This document shows, in pieces, positions 59,979-64,000 of a stretch of DNA of 64,000 nt (the first letter of the stretch is position 1; every line of letters starts with the position of its first letter). Source of the DNA: Streptomyces sp. NRRL F-525 (GTDB taxonomy: Bacteria > Actinomycetota > Actinomycetes > Streptomycetales > Streptomycetaceae). A model generated the notes under the pieces. The model did not search any database. It was not told the origin of the DNA and worked only from the letters and a program-made list of their open reading frames with translations. Where the stretch lies: NCBI RefSeq assembly GCF_000716605.1, contig NZ_JNXE01000007.1:124001-188000 (forward strand), in the 5' to 3' direction. Made by a program: the position numbers and the translations under genes.

Positions 59979-59991
59979 CGCCCTTCGGGCG
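59979..59991. terminator. Small hairpin between convergent genes
   Basis: CGCCC (59979-59983), TTC loop, GGGCG (59987-59991), fourteen bases past the ssuD stop and 19 bp before the end of the convergent acetyltransferase gene. Short, so a weak candidate. Confidence 0.4.
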
Positions 59992-60009
59992 TCGTTGCCG
60001 GGCGCGCGG

Positions 60010-61242
60010 TCAGAACCAGTGCAGGCAGTGCGGGGAACGGTCGGTGCGGAAGAGGGCGTCGGCCAGGGCGGCCGCGTCCGGGTGGTGGGCCCGGATGTGG
60101 CCAGCCCGGACGAGCGTGCTCGGGGCGGTGCCGCCGAGGTAGACCGAGCCCAGGTCGCACACGTCCAGGGAGAGGTCGGGCGCCCGGCCCGTGGGCACGC
60201 AGTCGGCCTTGCCGTCCCGGACGGTCAGCAGGTAGCGGCCGTGGTCGTCCAGGAACGGGTCGTCGACGGCGAGGACGATCTCTCCGTCCGTGAACCAGCC
60301 GCGCGCGGTCAGCGCACGCGGGACGTCCAGGAGCCGCACCCAGAGCCAGTCCATGTCGCCGCTCACCTCGCCGGCGCGGAAGTCCGTGAGCTGCCAGCGC
60401 AGCGGGTGCTGGGGCGGGACGTGCTTGAACACGACCTTGGACACGAGGTCGTGACTGAGCACCAACCGGGCCAGGGCCGTGAAGACGACGTCGTCGGTGG
60501 CGATGATCTCGTCGACCGTCAGGGTCTTGCCCTCACCGATCGAATAGCTGACGTACCCGTCCGGCACGCCGTCGGCGTCCCGGTGGAGGGCGATGTAGCG
60601 CGGCGTCGGCGAGATCGGGGGCTGCCCCGCGCGCAGGGCCCACCAGCGGTGCGGACGGGACAACGCGCCGGGCTGGGCGCGGCGGTAGCGGTCGTAGACC
60701 TCTTCCAGGATCTCGCCGCACTCGGCAGGACGCAGTACCTCGACCGAGCCGTTGTCCGCGACGACGACTGGTGTGTTGGCCACCCCGCTCGCCCGGGGAA
60801 CGCTGAGGGCTGCCTGATGCCGCGGCACCGTCAGCCGTGCCGTGTAGGTCGCCGGTCCGTAGCCGAACCTGCTGTAGATCGTGGCCTCGGAGGCCAGCAG
60901 CACAGAGAGGATCTCTCCGCGGGACCGCAGTTCGGTGAGCTGATGCCGCATCATCGCGCTGAGCACGCCCTGGCGCCGGTGCGAGGGCAGGACGCCGACG
61001 GCGGTCACCCCGGGGGCCGGGACGAGGGTCTCGCCGGGCAGGGTGAGCTCGAAGGGGTACGTGGCCGCGGTGCCGACGGGCCGCCCGTCCGCCGTCAGGG
61101 CGAGCAGACAGCGGTCCATCTCGAGCGCCGACCACCACAGCCCGCCACCGTCGACCGGGGTTTCCGGGAAGAGCCCGAACGCCGCATGGACCGTGTCGAC
61201 GAAGACGTCAAGGTCCTCGTCGGTCGTGGGACGGATCTCCAT
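60010..61242 (-). CDS. Eis-family GNAT N-acetyltransferase
   Basis: A 410-aa protein. The N-terminal GNAT domain has MEIRPTTDEDLDVFVDTVHAAFG and GVTAVGVLPSHRRQGVLSAMMRHQLTELRSRG (the acetyl-CoA loop). ATIYSRFGYGPAT contains the Tyr that acts as general acid in Eis. A second GNAT-like domain and a C-terminal sterol-carrier-like domain (DLSLDVCDLGSVYLGGTAPSTLVRAG) follow. The chain ends CLHWF; a terminal Phe carboxylate is the catalytic base in mycobacterial Eis, and is conserved here. Eis proteins acetylate amines including aminoglycosides, but the native substrate here is unknown. The start at 61242 is preferred over a longer frame. Confidence 0.9.
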   Translation of the reverse strand: MEIRPTTDEDLDVFVDTVHAAFGLFPETPVDGGGLWWSALEMDRCLLALTADGRPVGTAATYPFELTLPGETLVPAPGVTAVGVLPSHRRQGVLSAMMRHQLTELRSRGEILSVLLASEATIYSRFGYGPATYTARLTVPRHQAALSVPRASGVANTPVVVADNGSVEVLRPAECGEILEEVYDRYRRAQPGALSRPHRWWALRAGQPPISPTPRYIALHRDADGVPDGYVSYSIGEGKTLTVDEIIATDDVVFTALARLVLSHDLVSKVVFKHVPPQHPLRWQLTDFRAGEVSGDMDWLWVRLLDVPRALTARGWFTDGEIVLAVDDPFLDDHGRYLLTVRDGKADCVPTGRAPDLSLDVCDLGSVYLGGTAPSTLVRAGHIRAHHPDAAALADALFRTDRSPHCLHWF

Positions 61243-61328
61243 CGCTGCCGTGCCTCCCCGGATGCCGGCACCACCACCCGTGGTGTCCCGCCACAGTGCA
61301 GCGCCGCTCAGGGACCAGGTCAAGCGAA

Positions 61329-62360
61329 TTACGCCCGGTCGGCCAGTGCCTTCAAGTGGACCCTTCTCGACTCCGCCGTCTGGCCCTGAACCAGGAGGAA
61401 CAGGGCTTCCCGCGCGAGGCGTTGGGCCCTGTTCGTCAACGACAGCGACCTGCCGCCTCCGGCCACTACGGCAGCCGTGGTTGCCGTCATGAGCACCTCG
61501 TACGCCCGTGTCCGGAGCGACAGCCGCTCCTCCAAGTGCTCATGCGGTACGGGGTGTTCGGCCAGGGCGTAGGCCTGCTCGCGTACGTCGTCCAGGCGGG
61601 TGCGGATCGGACCCGCCTGCTCGCCGTCGAGCAGGGCGAGGGCTGCCGCCGCGACGCCGAAGACCGCCGGGGACGCGTTCGTCGGCTTGGGGCGGTCGGT
61701 CTTCGCCCAGTCCGCGTACGGCGTCCGCAAGGCCACCGCCTCTTCTGGTAGCCACAGTCCGTCCAGCTCCAGCGACACCGTGCGGGACGCGGTGAGTGCC
61801 GCGAGCCGCATCGGGGCCGACGGGCGCAAGCCGGGCTGCTCCCGCGCCTCCGTGAACGCGAACAGCGCCTCGTCCGCGTCCGTCACCCCCGCGAGCAGCA
61901 TCACGTCGTTCAGGCCCCAGCCCGTATACCAGGGCACAGTCCCGTCGAAGCGCCAGCCGCCCCGTTCCCGCGTGACCCGTACCGGGATCCGGGGGTAAGC
62001 CCGCAGGTGCGCGTACGCCACCCCCGACATCAGCTCGCCTCGCGCGAGGGGGCCCAACAGGCGTTCCCGTACCGGGAGTTCGCTCTTCGCCAGGGTCATG
62101 ACCGGCGTGTGGTGCTGCGTCTGCACGAACCACGTCGAGCAGCATGCCCCGGCCAGGATCTCCGCCGTCTCCCGGGCCACCGCGCCCGGTGCCGCCGAGC
62201 CGCCGTAGGCCACGGGTGCGCTCACGCCCAGTAGGCCGGACCGTCTGATCGCCTCGATGTGGCTCGCCGGGACGCCCTCCTGGTCGACCTGTTCGGCGTG
62301 CGGGGCGAGGAGGTCGTCCGCGAGGTGTCGGGCGCGGGTGACGAGGAAGTGGGAGGTCAT
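61329..62360 (-). CDS. Acyl-CoA-dehydrogenase-family protein
   Basis: A 343-aa protein with a shortened ACAD fold. FLVTRARHLADDLLAPHAEQVDQEGVPASHIEAIRRSGLLGVSAPVAYGGS is the N-terminal helical domain; ETAEILAGACCSTWFVQTQHHTPVMTLA and RGGWRFDGTVPWYTGWG lead into the beta domain. The C-terminal helical bundle is present but the arginine and catalytic Glu region typical of true dehydrogenases is not recognisable, so an FMN/FAD monooxygenase or hydroxylase partner role is possible. It is not part of the sulfur operon (opposite strand) but lies 1.4 kb from it. The acetyltransferase gene follows 86 bp downstream in the same direction. Confidence 0.8.
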   Translation of the reverse strand: MTSHFLVTRARHLADDLLAPHAEQVDQEGVPASHIEAIRRSGLLGVSAPVAYGGSAAPGAVARETAEILAGACCSTWFVQTQHHTPVMTLAKSELPVRERLLGPLARGELMSGVAYAHLRAYPRIPVRVTRERGGWRFDGTVPWYTGWGLNDVMLLAGVTDADEALFAFTEAREQPGLRPSAPMRLAALTASRTVSLELDGLWLPEEAVALRTPYADWAKTDRPKPTNASPAVFGVAAAALALLDGEQAGPIRTRLDDVREQAYALAEHPVPHEHLEERLSLRTRAYEVLMTATTAAVVAGGGRSLSLTNRAQRLAREALFLLVQGQTAESRRVHLKALADRA

Positions 62361-62399
62361 GCGGGAGATTCTGCCGACGGGGAGGGCGGCGACGCGCGA

Positions 62400-62435
62400 C
62401 GCTCCGACCCGTGTCGTAGGAGACGGGCCGGAGCG
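62400..62435 (-). terminator. Hairpin terminator of the NCS1 permease gene
   Basis: CGCTCCGACCCGT (62400-62412) pairs with ACGGGCCGGAGCG (62423-62435), 12 of 13 positions, with a 10-nt loop. It lies just past the permease stop on the minus strand. Confidence 0.7.
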
Positions 62436-62450
62436 GTGGGAGCGCGGGGG

Positions 62451-64000
62451 TCAGTCCGCCGAGCGGACGGCGGGCATCGCCAGGTCGACCGGGCCGGTGG
62501 CGCCGGGAGCGCTCTTGCAGGAGTCGTGGCAGTCCTTCTCCAGGCTGCAGCACAGGGAGCAGATCGGGCCGGAGTGGAAGGGGCAGTTCGCGACGTCGGG
62601 GCGCTCGAAGTCCGTTGTGCAGACAGTGCAGTTGAGGATGACGGCCGAGGGGAGTCCGTCCGCGTCGAGCAGCGGCTCCTCCAGGTCGTCGAGGCGGGCG
62701 ATGTAGTACTTGCCCTTGGTGAGGTACGCGAACAGGGGCGAGAGGACCATCGCCAGGAACAGGGCGATGAAGGGGGAGTACGCCTTGCCGTAGTCGCCGA
62801 ACGCCTTGAAGTACGCGGCGATGGAGACCGCCGACGCGATGAGCATCGAGCCGAAGCCGACCGGGTTGAAGTTGTAGAGGTGGGCGCGCTTGAACTCGAT
62901 GTAGGACGGGCTGAGTTTGAGCGGCTTGTTGATGACCAGGTCGGCGACGACCGCGCCGATCCACGCGATGGCCACGTTGGAGTAGAAGCCGAGGACCGTG
63001 TTGAGGAAGCCGAAGACACCGCCCTCCATCAGGGCCAGCGCGATGCCGACGTTGAGGAAGATGTAGACCACGCGGCCCGGGTGACGGTGTGTCAGGCGGG
63101 AGAAGAAGTTGGACCAGGACAGCGAACCGGAGTACGCGTTCGTCGAGTTGATCTTCACCTGGGACAGGATCACGAAGAACGTGGCGAGGCCCAGGGCGAC
63201 CGGGGCGGCGAAGGTCTTGAAGCCGTGCACGTACTGCTGGATGGGCTCGTTGGCCTTGGCCAGGCCCACGCTGCCCGCGATGTAGAAGGCGAGGAACGCG
63301 CCGCCCATCTGCTTGGCCGCGCCGAGGACGACCCAGCCCGGGCCTGCCGAAAGCACCGCGCCCCACCACTTCTTGGCGTTCTCCGGGGTCTTGTCGGGCA
63401 TGAAGCGCAGGTAGTCGACCTGCTCACCGATCTGCGCGATCAGGGACAGGGCCACGCCCGCGCCCGCGCCGACCCCGAGCATGCTGATGCTGGAGCCGGT
63501 GGGGGAGTTGCCCGCGAAGTGCGTGAACTCCGAGAACTTGCCCGGCTCCTGGATCGCGATGGACACGAACGGCGCGACCATCAGCACCAGCCACACCGGC
63601 TGGGTCCAGACCTGCATCTTGGAGAGCGCGGTCATGCCGTAGATCACCAGCGGCAGGATGATCAGTGAGCAGATCAAGTACCCGACGGCCAGGGGGATGT
63701 GGAGGCCCAGGTCCAGCGCCTGCGCCATGATCGAGCCCTCTAGGGCGAAGAAGATGAAGGTGAAGCTGGCGTAGATGACCGACGTGAGGGTCGAGCCGAG
63801 GTAGCCGAAACCGGCGCCCCGGGTCAACAGGTCCATGTCGATGGAGTACTTGGCGGAGTAGTACGAGATCGGGATGCCGGTGAGGAAGATCGTCACCGCC
63901 GCCGCCAGGATCGCCACCATGGCGCTGGAGAAGCCGTTCGAGATGGCGATGGAGCCGCCGATGGCGAAGTCGGCGAGGTACGCGATGCCGCCCAGGGCGG
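62451..64000 (-). CDS. NCS1-family purine/cytosine-type permease with Cys-rich tail (5' end outside window)
   Basis: The frame is open to the window edge, so the N-terminus is missing; 516 residues are visible, with about eleven membrane helices. IPISYYSAKYSIDMDLLTRGAGFGYLGSTLTSVIYASFTFIFFALEGSIMAQAL and GEQVDYLRFMPDKTPENAKKWW are characteristic of the nucleobase:cation symporter-1 family. After the last helix there is a soluble ~75-residue tail containing NCTVC, ANCPFHSGPICSLCC and KDCHDSCK: nine Cys and two His in about 40 residues, looking like a metal-binding or zinc-ribbon module. Such a tail is unusual for a transporter. Substrate unknown. A hairpin terminator follows the stop. Confidence 0.87.
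   Translation of the reverse strand, partial: ALGGIAYLADFAIGGSIAISNGFSSAMVAILAAAVTIFLTGIPISYYSAKYSIDMDLLTRGAGFGYLGSTLTSVIYASFTFIFFALEGSIMAQALDLGLHIPLAVGYLICSLIILPLVIYGMTALSKMQVWTQPVWLVLMVAPFVSIAIQEPGKFSEFTHFAGNSPTGSSISMLGVGAGAGVALSLIAQIGEQVDYLRFMPDKTPENAKKWWGAVLSAGPGWVVLGAAKQMGGAFLAFYIAGSVGLAKANEPIQQYVHGFKTFAAPVALGLATFFVILSQVKINSTNAYSGSLSWSNFFSRLTHRHPGRVVYIFLNVGIALALMEGGVFGFLNTVLGFYSNVAIAWIGAVVADLVINKPLKLSPSYIEFKRAHLYNFNPVGFGSMLIASAVSIAAYFKAFGDYGKAYSPFIALFLAMVLSPLFAYLTKGKYYIARLDDLEEPLLDADGLPSAVILNCTVCTTDFERPDVANCPFHSGPICSLCCSLEKDCHDSCKSAPGATGPVDLAMPAVRSAD

Noticed and set aside
1..64000. Biosynthetic gene cluster, prophage, CRISPR or transposon
   Set aside because: No PKS/NRPS/terpene core enzymes, phage structural or integrase genes, repeat-spacer pattern or transposase motif was found on either strand.

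Overview
The window comes from a Streptomyces chromosome. GC content is very high with strong third-position bias. Lineage-marker genes are present: a chaplin, an SsgA-like protein, an NsdA-like regulator, an orphan DUF397 protein, an SPW-repeat membrane protein and a LAL-type LuxR regulator. TTA codons are so rare that I find only two in all the called genes. No rRNA, tRNA, CRISPR array, transposase or prophage gene is visible. Both ends cut through genes.

Layout. 1-2.2 kb: the end of a thiolase-fold pair and a stand-alone DUF397 protein. 2.3-6.2 kb: an SDR diverging from a TetR/F420-type PPOX operon over a striking operator array, then a universal stress protein and a PdxH-like oxidase. 6.4-12 kb: a LAL regulator, a hypothetical protein and a secreted amidase. 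12.2-16.7 kb: a developmental-looking island with a phosphotransferase, an NsdA-like regulator and a PAS-SpoIIE phosphatase; the two outer genes each carry a TTA codon. 17-19.5 kb: an M4 metalloprotease. 19.6-23.4 kb: SDR/LysR pair, MFS exporter and SsgA-like protein. 23.5-31.3 kb: Tat-exported phospholipase C, Gfo/Idh/MocA dehydrogenase, baeRF protein, arginine deiminase, asparagine synthetase. 31.3-38.4 kb: secreted S33 peptidase, long chaplin, LysR/SDR pair, GNAT, epimerase, GlsB-like membrane protein. 38.6-45.7 kb: a secreted protein, then a GH2 exo-beta-glucosaminidase, ROK repressor and APC permease sharing one operator motif. 46-48 kb: a kinase-like protein, an ArsR-SRPBCC fusion and an SPW protein. 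48.3-53 kb: a putative light/UV module (ECF sigma factor, MerR-B12 regulator, photolyase, DUF2867-type SDR). 53.3-60 kb: an organosulfur operon with a LysR regulator and a cysteine-containing leader peptide. 60-64 kb: Eis-like acetyltransferase, acyl-CoA-dehydrogenase-like protein and the 3' part of an NCS1 permease with a cysteine-rich tail.

How it fits together. This is accessory and regulatory chromosome rather than one biosynthetic cluster: several small regulator-plus-target cassettes whose operators can be read in the DNA. The most coherent are (a) the ROK/GH2/APC amino-sugar cassette, with matching operators sitting on both promoters; (b) the sulfonate/sulfone operon behind a probably leaderless Cys-containing leader ORF; (c) three secreted-protein genes (M4 protease, phospholipase C, a 475-aa secreted protein) preceded by 11-bp repeats resembling PhoP boxes; and (d) the two TTA-containing genes around the NsdA-like regulator. 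All functional statements rest on motif recognition by eye; no database search was run.
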